Shown piece by piece: positions 18,686 through 27,357 of a stretch of DNA of 64,000 nt. How positions within the stretch are numbered: the first letter of the stretch is position 1; each line of letters starts with the position of its first letter. A program made the position numbers and the translations under genes. The notes beneath the pieces were generated by a model. That model was not told where the DNA came from. It did no database searches and saw only the letters and a list, made by a program, of their open reading frames with translations. Source of the DNA: Hymenobacter cyanobacteriorum (GTDB lineage Bacteria > Bacteroidota > Bacteroidia > Cytophagales > Hymenobacteraceae); the NCBI RefSeq assembly GCF_022631375.1, contig NZ_JALBGC010000002.1:1031238-1095237 (forward strand), given 5' to 3'.

Positions 18686-19150
18686 TTACGCCAGCAACCG
18701 GGCCTGGTGCGCGATGTTGAGCAGCGCCGGCGCGTTCTGCAGCGTGGCCAGCACCACTTCTTTGGCGGCCTGCTTCAGCTCGTCTTTGCTGATGTCGCGG
18801 GTTTCCTCCTGCACCAGCTCGGCCAGGGCCTGAAAGGCGTGCACCAGGGCTTCGTGGCGGGGCCGCTCGGCGTGCAGCTCGGTATAAATTTCGGTGAAGT
18901 GCTGCTTGATTTTCTTGCGCCGGATGCGAAAAACCGACTCTTTGCTCACCGAGGGCTGGATGGAATCGAGCAACGCCACCAGCGGCAGCAGCTTCGTGGC
19001 CGTGGTGGCCACCGCACCGGTGAGGCTGGGGCGACGCATTCGCTTGCCCGAAGCAGCCGGGCCGCCAGGAATTACGACCGGCTCCCCTATCGGGCCGCGC
19101 GGTGCTTCTGCATCGGCAAAGTCATCGAAATACGCGGGGGCGGAATGCAT
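18686..19150 (-). CDS. Conserved-looking hypothetical protein
   Basis: 154 residues, no signal peptide. The N-terminal 40 residues are low-complexity (proline, glycine, alanine); residues about 45-154 look like a helical bundle (IRRKKIKQHFTEIYTELHAERPRHEALVHAF, then KDELKQAAKEVVLATLQNAPALLNIA). I do not recognise the family. It is transcribed in the same direction as the cyclase gene upstream, with a 66-base gap, so co-transcription is possible. Confidence 0.6.
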   Translation of the reverse strand: MHSAPAYFDDFADAEAPRGPIGEPVVIPGGPAASGKRMRRPSLTGAVATTATKLLPLVALLDSIQPSVSKESVFRIRRKKIKQHFTEIYTELHAERPRHEALVHAFQALAELVQEETRDISKDELKQAAKEVVLATLQNAPALLNIAHQARLLA

Positions 19151-19216
19151 GAGGGGCAGGTTAGCGGATGCGGGGATTTTAGCAAAAATAAATGACCGCG
19201 CCAGAACCTGGACGAG

Positions 19217-20305
19217 CTAGTTGATTTCGGCCGAATACAACGCCACCGTGCCGGCCTTGCCGCGCAGCGGAAATTCGCCCAGGGCCTCAAAGCGGAATTC
19301 GGGCGGGTGCGGCAGGGCCTCGTAGAGCGCCGCCGAAAGCAGCAGGCGGCTGTGCAGGGCGTTGCACTGGGCCTCGATGCGGGCGGTGGTGTTCAGCACG
19401 TCGCCGTGGAAGACCAGCTCGGTTTTGATGGCGCCCACCTGGGTGGCCATCACCGGGCCGCCGTGCAGGCCGGCTTTGAAGGCGGGCACGGCCCCGTAGG
19501 TGCGCAGGTAATAGGCGCGGCGGCGATTGATGGCCTGCTGCATGGCGAAGAAGCAGCGCACGCAGCGGGCCTGCGCAATGCCCGGTTTCCACTCCCAGGT
19601 CACCACCACTTCATCGCCCACGTACTGGTAAATCTCGCCCCGGTGGGCCACGATGGGCGCGCCCATGTCGAAGAAAAAGTCGCGGATGAGGTGGCTGTAT
19701 TGCTCATTGCCCAAGGTCTCGGCCAGCGCGGTGGAGCCTTTCACATCGACAAACAGGAAGATGCGCTGCTCGGCCACCGGGTGGTGGTAGCGGCCCAGAA
19801 ACAGCCGCAGCAGCGCGGGCCGGCCGATTTTGTTGCTAAGCTGATAGAGCAGCGAGGTGAACAAGCTCAGAATGCCGTAGCCAGTGAGCAGGCGCACAAA
19901 GGCCCTGCCCTCGGGCCGCACTGCCAGGGCGCGCCAGCTCCGGAATCCTTCGGCATCGAGCGCGGCCAGCAGGTTATTGTCGGCGGCATTGCCGAAGATG
20001 CGGCGGATGAGAAAGAGCAGCAGCCAGAAACCGGCCAGGTAGAACAGCATGCCCAGCCCCAGGCGCGCCAGCAGCCGCACCCGCGCAAACAGCTGCGGGT
20101 ACACGTACACTTCGAGCGCGGCCACCAGCAGGCCCACCGGCCCGCCCACTTCCAGCGCCAGCCGCGCATCGAGCCCCGAGAGGGTGCCCCGCACCAGCAG
20201 CACCAGCAGCAGCGTGCCCAGCATAAAAAACAGCGTGAGCGCCAATACCGAATGCCAGTAGAACCGTTGCAGAGGCCGCCGCCAGGGCGAGGAATTGGAA
20301 TGCAT
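19217..20305 (-). CDS. Membrane-bound class III adenylate/guanylate cyclase
   Basis: 362 residues from ATG at 20305; an in-frame ATG at 20344 would add 13 unlikely residues reaching toward a repeat. The N-terminal part has several hydrophobic segments (about 10-40, 55-75, 80-105 and 140-155), and the C-terminal part is a class III cyclase domain (about 175-350): FLFVDVKGSTALAETLG with the first metal aspartate, YQYVGDEVVVTWEW with the second (GDE), and the dimer-wheel block VFHGDVLNTTARIE. It would make cAMP or cGMP; the aspartate-rich pattern does not settle which. Sensory input is unknown. Confidence 0.85.
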   Translation of the reverse strand: MHSNSSPWRRPLQRFYWHSVLALTLFFMLGTLLLVLLVRGTLSGLDARLALEVGGPVGLLVAALEVYVYPQLFARVRLLARLGLGMLFYLAGFWLLLFLIRRIFGNAADNNLLAALDAEGFRSWRALAVRPEGRAFVRLLTGYGILSLFTSLLYQLSNKIGRPALLRLFLGRYHHPVAEQRIFLFVDVKGSTALAETLGNEQYSHLIRDFFFDMGAPIVAHRGEIYQYVGDEVVVTWEWKPGIAQARCVRCFFAMQQAINRRRAYYLRTYGAVPAFKAGLHGGPVMATQVGAIKTELVFHGDVLNTTARIEAQCNALHSRLLLSAALYEALPHPPEFRFEALGEFPLRGKAGTVALYSAEIN

Positions 20306-20352
20306 AGAGCGCGAATTACGCACGCAGGGCGCAAGGCCGCGCATAAAAGAAC

Positions 20353-20449
20353 GTCATGCTGAGCTTGTCGAAGCATCTTTACTACGATACTATTCCTGAT
20401 GAGTAGGATTACTACTGCAGTAGAGATGCTTCGACAAGCTCAGCATGAC
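20353..20449. repeat. Imperfect palindrome, family copy 2 (GCTGAGC type)
   Basis: GTCATGCTGAGCTTGTCGAA at 20353 pairs with TTCGACAAGCTCAGCATGAC ending at 20449. It lies between divergent genes. Confidence 0.85.
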
Positions 20450-20520
20450 AGGCATTTCCAAAGTTCAAACATCCCGGCCTTCCAGGCGTCTTCTCATTAT
20501 CTAACCCCATATTCTTGCTC

Positions 20521-21393
20521 ATGTCCACCATCACCATCGCCCAACACTCCGCCCATCCCCTCACCGTCAACCGCCTCGGCTACGGCACCATGCGCCTCAC
20601 CGGCCCCGAAATCTGGGGCGAGCCCGCCGACCGGCCCCAGGCGCTGGCCATCCTGAAAAAAGCCGTGGAGTCCGGCGTAAATTTCCTGGACACGGCCGAC
20701 TACTACGGCGAGGACGTGACCAACCGCCTCATCGCCGAAGCCCTGCACCCCTACCCGGCCGACCTCGTCATCTGCACCAAAGTGGGCGCCACCCGCCGGC
20801 CCGACAAAAGCTGGGTATCCTTCAACCCCCCCGAAAACCTGCGCACCAGCATCGACAACAACCTGCGTACCCTGAAGCGCGAGCAGATACAGCTGGTGCA
20901 CCTGCGGCTGATGGGCCACGGCGCGGTGCCGCTGGAGGAGCAGCTCGGGGCCATGTTCGAGCTGCAGCGGGAAGGTAAAATCCTGCACGTGGGCCTGAGC
21001 AACGTGAACCGCGCCGAGTTGGAAGCCGGCCTGAAGCTGGGCGAAATTGCTACCGTCGAAAACATGTACGGCTACGCCCAGCGCACCTCGCTGAGCGCGC
21101 CCTACGGCGAAACCCGGGGCGGCGAAGAGGTGCTGCCGCTGTGCGAGCAGCACGGCATTCCGCTCATCCCCTTCTTCTCGCTGGTGCACGGCCTGCCCAA
21201 CGCCGGCAACAAGCTGGCCGAAATTGCCCGCAAGCACCACGCCACCGAGGCCCAGCTCAACATTGCCTGGCTGCTGCACAAGTCGCCGTGGATTCTGCCC
21301 ATTCCCGGCACGTCGTCGCTGGCCCACCTGGAAGAAAACCTCAAGGCGGCCGATATCAAGCTGAGCGCGGAGGACATGGCATACCTGGGGTAG
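20521..21393 (+). CDS. Aldo/keto reductase
   Basis: 290 residues of the aldo/keto reductase superfamily, an NADPH-dependent (beta/alpha)8 barrel that reduces aldehydes and ketones. The tetrad is recognisable: Asp and Tyr in FLDTADYYGED, Lys in VICTKVGATR, His in QLVHLRLMGHG. The nucleotide-binding end reads WILPIPGTSSLAHLEENL. The start is ATG at 20521. It sits between two palindromic repeats (ending 20449 and starting 21411), is monocistronic and resembles the YdbC-like group of short bacterial reductases. Physiological substrate unknown. Confidence 0.9.
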   Translation: MSTITIAQHSAHPLTVNRLGYGTMRLTGPEIWGEPADRPQALAILKKAVESGVNFLDTADYYGEDVTNRLIAEALHPYPADLVICTKVGATRRPDKSWVSFNPPENLRTSIDNNLRTLKREQIQLVHLRLMGHGAVPLEEQLGAMFELQREGKILHVGLSNVNRAELEAGLKLGEIATVENMYGYAQRTSLSAPYGETRGGEEVLPLCEQHGIPLIPFFSLVHGLPNAGNKLAEIARKHHATEAQLNIAWLLHKSPWILPIPGTSSLAHLEENLKAADIKLSAEDMAYLG

Positions 21394-21410
21394 CAGCTGT
21401 TTTTGGCTGT

Positions 21411-21524
21411 ATAAAACCGTCATGCTGAGCTTGTCGAAGCATCTCGACCGCCGCAAGTAATCCATTCGATTGGGTTTACTATTGCGGTTGAGATGCTTCG
21501 ACGAGCTCAGCATGACGGTTTTAT
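21411..21524. repeat. Imperfect palindrome, family copy 3 (GCTGAGC type)
   Basis: Arms of 35 bases (ATAAAACCGTCATGCTGAGC at 21411 and its complement ending at 21524) with one mismatch. The loop contains AAGTAATCCATTCGATTGGG, close to the loops of copies 1 and 7. Confidence 0.85.
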
Positions 21525-21564
21525 GCAGCATTCCGATTTTTTCATTTTCCTTACTTCTCAACCC

Positions 21565-22023
21565 ATGCTACTCGATACCCTGCGCCAGCTTTTTGCCCGC
21601 GATTTAAGCCGATTACATCAGGAAATCGAGGCTTACCACGACGAGACCCAAATCTGGCACATTGATAAAGAAATTGCCAATTCGGCCGGCAACCTCTGCC
21701 TGCACCTGGTCGGCAACTTGACTACCTACATCAGCTCGACGCTGGGCGGGGTGGCGTATACGCGGGACCGGGACGGGGAATTTTCGTTGAAAGGCGTACC
21801 CCGGGCCGAACTGATTCGGCAAATCGAAACCACCCGCGAACAGGTGGAGCAGGCCCTAAGCAGGCTTCCAGCCGACGACTTGGCGGCCGAATACCCCCTG
21901 CTGGTATTCGACCGCAAAACCTCAACGGAGTATTTTCTGGTGCATCTGGCCACGCACCTGGCGTACCACCTGGGCCAAATCAACTACCACCGCCGCTTAC
22001 TCGACGGGCCGGGCGCAGCCTAA
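21565..22023 (+). CDS. DinB/DUF1572 family protein
   Basis: 152 residues from ATG at 21565; an upstream in-frame ATG at 21493 lies inside the palindromic repeat and is rejected. The sequence follows the DinB-like four-helix metal-binding fold: HQEIEAYHDETQIWHID, then NSAGNLCLHLVGNLTTYI and the closing HLATHLAYHLGQINYHRRLL, whose spaced histidines are the likely metal ligands (one from the centre, two at the end). Relatives include DNA-damage-inducible proteins and thiol transferases, but most have no known function. Confidence 0.8.
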   Translation: MLLDTLRQLFARDLSRLHQEIEAYHDETQIWHIDKEIANSAGNLCLHLVGNLTTYISSTLGGVAYTRDRDGEFSLKGVPRAELIRQIETTREQVEQALSRLPADDLAAEYPLLVFDRKTSTEYFLVHLATHLAYHLGQINYHRRLLDGPGAA

Positions 22024-22038
22024 CGGCTGGGGTATGAG

Positions 22039-22057
22039 GCCCGGACAAAATCCGGGC
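22039..22057. terminator. Short hairpin after the DinB-like gene
   Basis: GCCCGGA / TCCGGGC (22039-22045 and 22051-22057) with loop CAAAA, 16 bases after the stop. There is no T-run, so it is a weak terminator candidate. Confidence 0.35.
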
Positions 22058-22124
22058 AACTCTTGGGTATCGGGGCACGTCTATTGGCCCAGCAAATCCA
22101 CCAACTGAGCTTATTGATTGCAGC

Positions 22125-23237
22125 ATGAAACGCAGTTTCTGGTGTGGCATCGGGGCCCTGCTACTCGCGGCCCCGGCCTCCGCCCAATCCCTGGCGGGCA
22201 TCTGGCAGGGTGTTGAGAACGACACCGGCCAGCCGGGCGCCTACTGGCCCACGGTGCTTCGCCTGCAGAAAAGCAAGGGCACCAGCGTTTTCGGCATTCT
22301 TTACGAAGAAGTGGGCACCAACCCCGGTATCACCGTCACTTTCCAGATGCAGGGTACCCGCACCGCCGCCGGCCTGCGCCTCGAGCACGGCGAGAAGCTG
22401 AACGAAACCGGCTGGACGCCCGGCAACTACTGGTGCGACGGCTCCATCACCTTCACCTACGACCCGGCCCTGGAAAAGCTTACTGGCCACGCCACTTACC
22501 GGCCGCAGGGCGACTGCACGGTGGGCACCATCACGCTCTACCGCATCAAGCTGAAATCGGCCGCCACGGTGCCGGCCGGAGTCGAAAGCGCGCTGCGGGT
22601 GTCGGGCCGCAACGTGCTCTGGTTTGCCGATGCCGAGCTGAAGCAGCCGCTGGCCGCCGGCAACCTATACCGCGCCAAGCTGAGCAAAACCACTACCTTC
22701 TACCTGCAGCAGAGCTATTACCCCACCAAAGAAAGCCCGGTGGTGCCCATCACCATTCAGGTAACGGGCACGCCGCCCAAAGCCCGGCTACCCAAACCCG
22801 CACCTAAGCCGCCAGTCGCGCCTACACCGCCAGTCGAGCCCGCACCAGCGCCCGCCGATACAGTTGCGGCAGCGGTTCCGGCTCCCGCACCCATTCTGCC
22901 CGCCACGCCGGCCCCGGTGGTACTGCCCACGGTGCTATTCAAGGTGGGCAAGCCCGAACTGCTGCCCAGTTCCAGCCCGGTCCTCAACCAGCTGGCGGCC
23001 GAGCTTAAAGCGCGCCCGGAGCTGCGGCTGCGCATTGCCGGCCACGCCGACAAAATCGGTGAGCCCGACAAAAACCAGGCACTTTCGGAGCAGCGGGCCG
23101 GGGCCGTGAAAGATTTTCTGGTGAAAGCCGGGGTGGCCGCCGAGCGGTTGAACACCGTCGGCTACGGCGACACGCGCCCGCGCTACCCCTCACCCGACGT
23201 GCGCAACCGCCGCGTGGAAGTAGAGGAGCTAAAATAG
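22125..23237 (+). CDS. OmpA-family C-terminal protein with proline-rich linker
   Basis: 370 residues. Signal peptide 1-21 (ending APASA), then an N-terminal domain of about 120 residues (LAGIWQGVENDTGQ ... YRPQGDCTVGTITLYRI), similar to lipocalin-like exported domains. A long Pro/Ala linker (about 225-265) precedes an OmpA peptidoglycan-binding domain (about 265-370), with LRIAGHADKIGEPDKNQALS and RAGAVKDFLVKAGV, then the closing RNRRVEVEEL. It probably tethers a periplasmic or outer-membrane-associated domain to the cell wall. Alone on its transcript as far as can be seen. Confidence 0.85.
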   Translation: MKRSFWCGIGALLLAAPASAQSLAGIWQGVENDTGQPGAYWPTVLRLQKSKGTSVFGILYEEVGTNPGITVTFQMQGTRTAAGLRLEHGEKLNETGWTPGNYWCDGSITFTYDPALEKLTGHATYRPQGDCTVGTITLYRIKLKSAATVPAGVESALRVSGRNVLWFADAELKQPLAAGNLYRAKLSKTTTFYLQQSYYPTKESPVVPITIQVTGTPPKARLPKPAPKPPVAPTPPVEPAPAPADTVAAAVPAPAPILPATPAPVVLPTVLFKVGKPELLPSSSPVLNQLAAELKARPELRLRIAGHADKIGEPDKNQALSEQRAGAVKDFLVKAGVAAERLNTVGYGDTRPRYPSPDVRNRRVEVEELK

Positions 23238-23267
23238 CGGCTTGCACGAGTTCAGCGCGGGCAGCGG

Positions 23268-23275
23268 CATCTTTG
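23268..23275 (+). promoter_or_regulatory. -7 promoter box for the 23300 deacetylase gene
   Basis: CATCTTTG (one change from TAnnTTTG) followed by CGGCCC, 24 bases before the ATG; the same arrangement recurs at 47641. Confidence 0.4.
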
Positions 23276-23299
23276 CGGCCCGGCCTTCTCCCGTCATTC

Positions 23300-24109
23300 A
23301 TGCAACTACTCCCGAAACTTACGCTGCTGGCGTTGCTCGCCGGAAACAGCCCGACAATTGCGCAAACTATCAGCTGGAATAACAAGCAGTGCGCGGTGGT
23401 GCTGACCTACGACGATGCCATCGACGTAGACCTCGACAACGTGGTGCCCGCCCTGGATTCAGCGAAGTTTCGCGGTACCTTCTATCTCATCGGCTCGTCG
23501 CCGGTGGTAACGAAGCGGCTGACCGAATGGCGCGCCGCCGCCCGGCGCGGGCACGAGCTGGGCAACCACGCCCTGTTTCACCCCTGCGATGGCAGCCTGC
23601 CCGGCCGCAGCTTCGTGCAGCCCGACCACGACCTGCACACCTACACCGTAGGCCGGGCCGTGGATGAAATCCGCGCCAACAACACCTTGCTTGCGGCCAT
23701 CGACGGCAAAACCGCCCGCACCTTCGCCTACCCCTGCGGCGACCTGCAAATTGGCGGCGTGAAATTTTACGACCAATTGAAAACCGATTTTGTGGCCGCC
23801 CGGGGCGTGTCGCCCGGCCTGCAAACGGCCGTCCAGGTCGACCTAGCCAACATCGACAGCTACATGATAAACGGCGAATCGGGCCAATACCTGATTGACT
23901 TAGTTAAAAAAGCGCAAGCCTCGCACACGCTGCTGGTGTTTCTGTTTCACGGCGTGGGCGGCGGGCACGGCCTGAACGTGGCCCTGCCCGCGCACCGCCA
24001 GCTGCTGCGCTACCTCAATGCCCACGAAAAGGAAATCTGGGTAGCCCCGATGGTGGAAGTGGCCGAAAAAATCCGAGCGGCACAACAGCGCGGAGCAGTT
24101 GGCAAGTAG
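23300..24109 (+). CDS. Secreted polysaccharide deacetylase (NodB homology)
   Basis: 269 residues from ATG at 23300, with signal peptide (MQLLPKLTLLALLAGNSPTIAQ). NodB-type carbohydrate esterase family 4, removing N- or O-acetyl groups from polysaccharide. Motifs: VVLTYDDAIDVDL (motif 1, two aspartates), GHELGNHALFHPC (motif 2, metal histidines), RTFAYPCG (motif 3) and LLVFLFHGVGGGHG (C-terminal histidine). TYDD replaces the commoner TFDD. Likely acts in the periplasm or outside on cell-wall or capsular glycan. It is followed by a repeat and a convergent gene. Confidence 0.88.
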   Translation: MQLLPKLTLLALLAGNSPTIAQTISWNNKQCAVVLTYDDAIDVDLDNVVPALDSAKFRGTFYLIGSSPVVTKRLTEWRAAARRGHELGNHALFHPCDGSLPGRSFVQPDHDLHTYTVGRAVDEIRANNTLLAAIDGKTARTFAYPCGDLQIGGVKFYDQLKTDFVAARGVSPGLQTAVQVDLANIDSYMINGESGQYLIDLVKKAQASHTLLVFLFHGVGGGHGLNVALPAHRQLLRYLNAHEKEIWVAPMVEVAEKIRAAQQRGAVGK

Positions 24110-24121
24110 GCGTTAAACCAG

Positions 24122-24216
24122 AACGCCATGCTCAGCGCAGCCGCAACAGCTCGCGTGCAGCAGTACATCAATTACTGCATCGGCAGAGTTGCTTCGACTA
24201 CGCTCAGCATGGCGTT
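24122..24216. repeat. Degenerate palindrome, family copy 4
   Basis: AACGCCATGCTCAGCGCAGC at 24122 and TACGCTCAGCATGGCGTT ending 24216 are mirror arms with several mismatches and a 3-base gap. A decayed member between convergent genes. Confidence 0.65.
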
Positions 24217-24248
24217 TTTCAAGTTATTCTACTAAACCTCAGGCCGCC

Positions 24249-25355
24249 TCAGTCCGGCAGTTCGCTGATGTCGCGCGGCTCGCGGCGGGGCTGGGCATTC
24301 ATGTGGTGCCGGTAGGCCGTCGACGACTCGTAGGCCTTGATGCGCACGCGGTTGATGGAGCCCAGCGGCCGGTGCTCGGGCAGGCAGTGGAAGGGATTGA
24401 ACGACAGCACATCGTCGGCAAACACGCGGCGGGCCGGGCTGTAGGCGTCCTGCGCCGGAATAACGATGCGGCCCAGCGCCTGGTAGGGGCTCTGGTCCTG
24501 CGGCCAGTCGATGGACGCATCCTCGACGGGCATGGTGTTCAGGTCGGTGCAGAGCTGGGCGCGTAGCTCGTACTCGGCGCCCTGGTTCTTGAAGAAGTCA
24601 ACCACCAGGTCGCGCCACCCGCCCGGCTCGGTGATGTCGACTTTTTGCCCGGCCAGCGCCTGCACGTTGGCCGAGAGCGGTGCCAAGCCCACTTTGGCCA
24701 CGTAGTCGCCGAAGCGAATGGAACCGAGCGTGGTGTAGGTTTCGCCCAGAATGTTGTTGTTGGGGTGCACCGGGGCTACCAGCGGCAACTCCTTTTTAAT
24801 GCCCACGGCATCGAGCGCCTGGTTGATGAGCGTGCCGGCTTCGGTGATGATGGCCTGCGCGATTTGCGGGCCGTGCAGAATCACCTTCTCCTGGCGCAGT
24901 TGCAAATCGTGGTAGCTTTTCACGTCGCCGGTCGGGATGATGGTATCGTTCACCATCAGAAAATCCTGGGTCAGCTCGTCGGCCTGGTCGGCCAGAAACT
25001 TCCGGCCTTCGACGCCAATGATTTTCACCGCGCAGCCCTTCACCGCCGCCTGGGTATCGGGGTCGATAGCGCCCGGGGCCGACGACAGCCGGATAATCAC
25101 GCCGTACGTTTTGCCCGGCACAAACATGCCCTGGGCCAGGTGGGCGGGCAAGTCGGCCGGAATGTGCAGCTCGCCGCGCAGTATGCCGTGGCTTTTGGCG
25201 TGGGCGTCGCGGATGGCGTGGCGGTTCTTCTCGAACATGAAGCGGTTCACGCGCGCCATCGAGGCCACCGTTTCATCGCCCAACTGGTCTTCGTTGGGCT
25301 GGATTTGTTCCACGCCATCGGCGTAGCGCACGTAGGAATTTGTAGGGTTTGGCAT
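24249..25355 (-). CDS. Catalase-like heme protein
   Basis: 368 residues, shorter than a full catalase (about 480-700), matching the small catalase-related heme proteins seen in many bacteria. The distal histidine lies in KSHGILRGEL (near residue 56), the block FLMVNDTIIP fits the family's conserved asparagine, and the proximal tyrosine lies in RIKAYESSTAYR near residue 340. PFHCLPEHRPLGSINRVR also follows the family. It may break down peroxide or act as a peroxygenase; the shortened family is poorly characterised. No signal peptide. Convergent with the deacetylase gene. Confidence 0.83.
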   Translation of the reverse strand: MPNPTNSYVRYADGVEQIQPNEDQLGDETVASMARVNRFMFEKNRHAIRDAHAKSHGILRGELHIPADLPAHLAQGMFVPGKTYGVIIRLSSAPGAIDPDTQAAVKGCAVKIIGVEGRKFLADQADELTQDFLMVNDTIIPTGDVKSYHDLQLRQEKVILHGPQIAQAIITEAGTLINQALDAVGIKKELPLVAPVHPNNNILGETYTTLGSIRFGDYVAKVGLAPLSANVQALAGQKVDITEPGGWRDLVVDFFKNQGAEYELRAQLCTDLNTMPVEDASIDWPQDQSPYQALGRIVIPAQDAYSPARRVFADDVLSFNPFHCLPEHRPLGSINRVRIKAYESSTAYRHHMNAQPRREPRDISELPD

Positions 25356-25532
25356 TTGAAAGAGGAGTTTGCGTGTATGCTCCTTACGCGCCGGGTAGGT
25401 AGCAAGGATTCGCCGCGCAAACGCAGCTCCGCCTACTTTTGCCGTATTGCGGGGCGGCTACAGCTGGTTTTTTTGCTAGAAAAACAGCCACTTTAGCGCC
25501 TTTAGCGTCGAGGTAATTTTTGTTGGAATTTT

Positions 25533-26096
25533 ATGGACCACCGCCACTTTCTCATTCACAAGCCCTATGGCTACCTCAGCCAGTTTGTGGGCGAGGCCAA
25601 AAAGAAAAAGCTGGGCGAGTTCCACGACTTTCCCGAAGGCATTATGGCCATCGGCCGGCTCGACGAGGACAGCGAAGGCTTGCTCCTGCTTACTACCGAT
25701 GGCCGCACGAGCGAGCTGGTGCGCAGCAAAAAAGTGGAGAAGGAATACTACGCCCAGGTCGACGGCCTGATAACCGACGACGCCATCGCGCAATTACAAA
25801 CCGGCGTCGAAATTGGCATTCACGATGTGCGCTACCGCACCAGCCCCTGCACCGCCGCCCGCCTCGACCCCGCCCCACCGTTCGCCCCGCGCAGCCGCAA
25901 AATCCGCGACGACCGCCACGGCCCTACCTCCTGGGTCAGCATCACCCTCACCGAAGGCAAGTACCGCCAGGTGCGCAAGATGAGGGCCGCCGTGGGCTTC
26001 CCCACCCTGCGACTGGTGCGCGTGCGGGTGGCCGGCATCTGGCTGGGCGACCTGCCCGTGGGCGGCGTGCGCGAGGTAGCCGATTTTGGGCTGTAG
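25533..26096 (+). CDS. RluE/RsuA-type pseudouridine synthase
   Basis: 187 residues from ATG at 25533. Isomerises uridine to pseudouridine in rRNA. The catalytic aspartate lies in IGRLDEDSEGLLLLTTDG, preceded by HFLIHKPYGYLSQF and followed by the YRQVRKMRAAVGFPTLRLVRVRVAG block that ends the family fold. There is no N-terminal S4 domain, as in E. coli RluE (23S U2457). The exact target base is inferred. Confidence 0.9.
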   Translation: MDHRHFLIHKPYGYLSQFVGEAKKKKLGEFHDFPEGIMAIGRLDEDSEGLLLLTTDGRTSELVRSKKVEKEYYAQVDGLITDDAIAQLQTGVEIGIHDVRYRTSPCTAARLDPAPPFAPRSRKIRDDRHGPTSWVSITLTEGKYRQVRKMRAAVGFPTLRLVRVRVAGIWLGDLPVGGVREVADFGL

Positions 26097-26208
26097 TGTG
26101 GGCTTTTAGCTCGCGCACGCGTTTGCACACTTCTGGCTATCAACTCATCAGGCATTGTTATCAAAGCATTATTTATGCTGCATGCATAACATTACCCGCT
26201 TTATGTCG

Positions 26209-26216
26209 TATATTTG
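26209..26216 (+). promoter_or_regulatory. -7 promoter box for the small protein at 26252
   Basis: TATATTTG, a perfect TAnnTTTG match, 36 bases before the ATG. This supports real expression of the short gene. Confidence 0.6.
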
Positions 26217-26251
26217 CACCAGATTTAACACCGACTATTTCTCCATTTGAT

Positions 26252-26386
26252 ATGAAAAAGGCCACCGCTTTCTCGTTTTCCTCGCTGCTGCTGGCTGGCG
26301 GCGTAGCCTACCTGGCTGCCAAACTGGCCGACCTCGACCTGACGTTCTTCTTCCATGGCGACGACGACCACCACCACTACTGCTAA
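26252..26386 (+). CDS. Small membrane protein (44 aa) with histidine/aspartate tail
   Basis: Starts MKKATAFSFSSLLLAGGVAYLAAKLADLD, one hydrophobic segment (about 7-24), and ends HGDDDHHHYC. It has a perfect -7 box upstream and a strong terminator 43 bases after the stop, so it forms a complete transcription unit. The acidic-histidine C-terminus with a terminal cysteine could bind a metal ion (inference). Function unknown. Confidence 0.6.
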   Translation: MKKATAFSFSSLLLAGGVAYLAAKLADLDLTFFFHGDDDHHHYC

Positions 26387-26428
26387 CCGCTATTCTATCG
26401 TTAGTTTGCTCTATTCGCATTATTTAGT

Positions 26429-26460
26429 AAAAAAGCCCGGCCCATTAGCCGGGCTTTTTT
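26429..26460. terminator. Bidirectional rho-independent terminator
   Basis: AAAAAAGCCCGGC / GCCGGGCTTTTTT (arms 26429-26441 and 26448-26460), loop CCATTA. A-run before and T-run after make it work in both directions. Confidence 0.88.
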
Positions 26461-26616
26461 GTTGAAGCGTCGGCCAATGCGGCGGAGCCGGCCGGTTCGG
26501 CGCGGCTTTTGGAACCTTGCCCCCGCAACGGCGTAACCCGTGGCAACCCTTTTTCACCGCGGCGAGCGGCGGCCCGCTGCCGCCCCGCCGCTTCACCAAT
26601 CCCCCTTCCCGGTTTT

Positions 26617-27246
26617 ATGAACCTCGATTCCCACCAGGCTCAGGTGAGCTACATCATCGGCCGCGACCTGGCCCGCAACTTCGCCCAGCAGGGCCTCGAC
26701 CTCGATGTGGACACCCTGGCCGGCGCGCTGAAGGAAGGCCTCCAGGGCCTCCCCAGCCGCCTCACCCAGGAGCAGATGCAGGCCGCCATGCAACAACTGC
26801 AGGAGCAGATGGGCGGCGCCGATGAAGACGACACCCAAGACCCCGAAACCATGAAAAACAACAAAGCCGAAGGCGAAGCCTTCCTCGCCGAAAACGCCAA
26901 AAAGGCCGGCGTCACCACCCTGCCCAGCGGCCTGCAGTACGAGGTTATCACCCAAGGCACCGGCCCCAAGCCCACGCTGCGCTCGTCGGTAACCACGCAC
27001 TACCACGGCACCCTGATTAACGGCACCGTGTTCGACAGCAGCTACCAGCGCGGCCAGCCCGCCACCTTCCCCGTGAACGGCGTGATTGCCGGCTGGACTG
27101 AGGCCCTGCAGCTCATGCCCGAAGGCTCGAAATACCGCCTCTACATTCCCTCCGACTTGGCCTACGGCAAGCGGGGCGCGGGCCGCGACATTCCCGGCGA
27201 TACCGCGTTGATTTTCGACGTGGAGCTGCTGAAAGTAAACAACTGA
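26617..27246 (+). CDS. FKBP-type peptidyl-prolyl isomerase
   Basis: 209 residues from ATG at 26617 (a TTG further upstream at 26509 would add 36 low-complexity residues and is rejected). N-terminal helical dimerisation region (about 1-100, IGRDLARNFAQQGLDLDVDTLAGAL, like FkpA/FklB/Mip) followed by an FKBP domain (about 105-209): GLQYEVITQGTGPKPT, HYHGTLINGTVFDSSY, LAYGKRGAGRDIPGDTALIF. It speeds proline isomerisation in folding. No signal peptide is seen, so cytosolic location is more likely than periplasmic. Confidence 0.92.
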   Translation: MNLDSHQAQVSYIIGRDLARNFAQQGLDLDVDTLAGALKEGLQGLPSRLTQEQMQAAMQQLQEQMGGADEDDTQDPETMKNNKAEGEAFLAENAKKAGVTTLPSGLQYEVITQGTGPKPTLRSSVTTHYHGTLINGTVFDSSYQRGQPATFPVNGVIAGWTEALQLMPEGSKYRLYIPSDLAYGKRGAGRDIPGDTALIFDVELLKVNN

Positions 27247-27357
27247 GCGAGCGTAGCGGCGGGCCGTGCCCGGCAGGGACACTCTCCCGCCGCTACCCGC
27301 ACGGCGGCCCCTACCTGGAGCCGCCCCACCAGCACCATTCCGGCTGTTTCCAAGACC

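Noticed and set aside
21493..21564. Longer N-terminus for the DinB-like protein
   Set aside because: The extra codons lie within the palindrome; the family start fits ATG at 21565.
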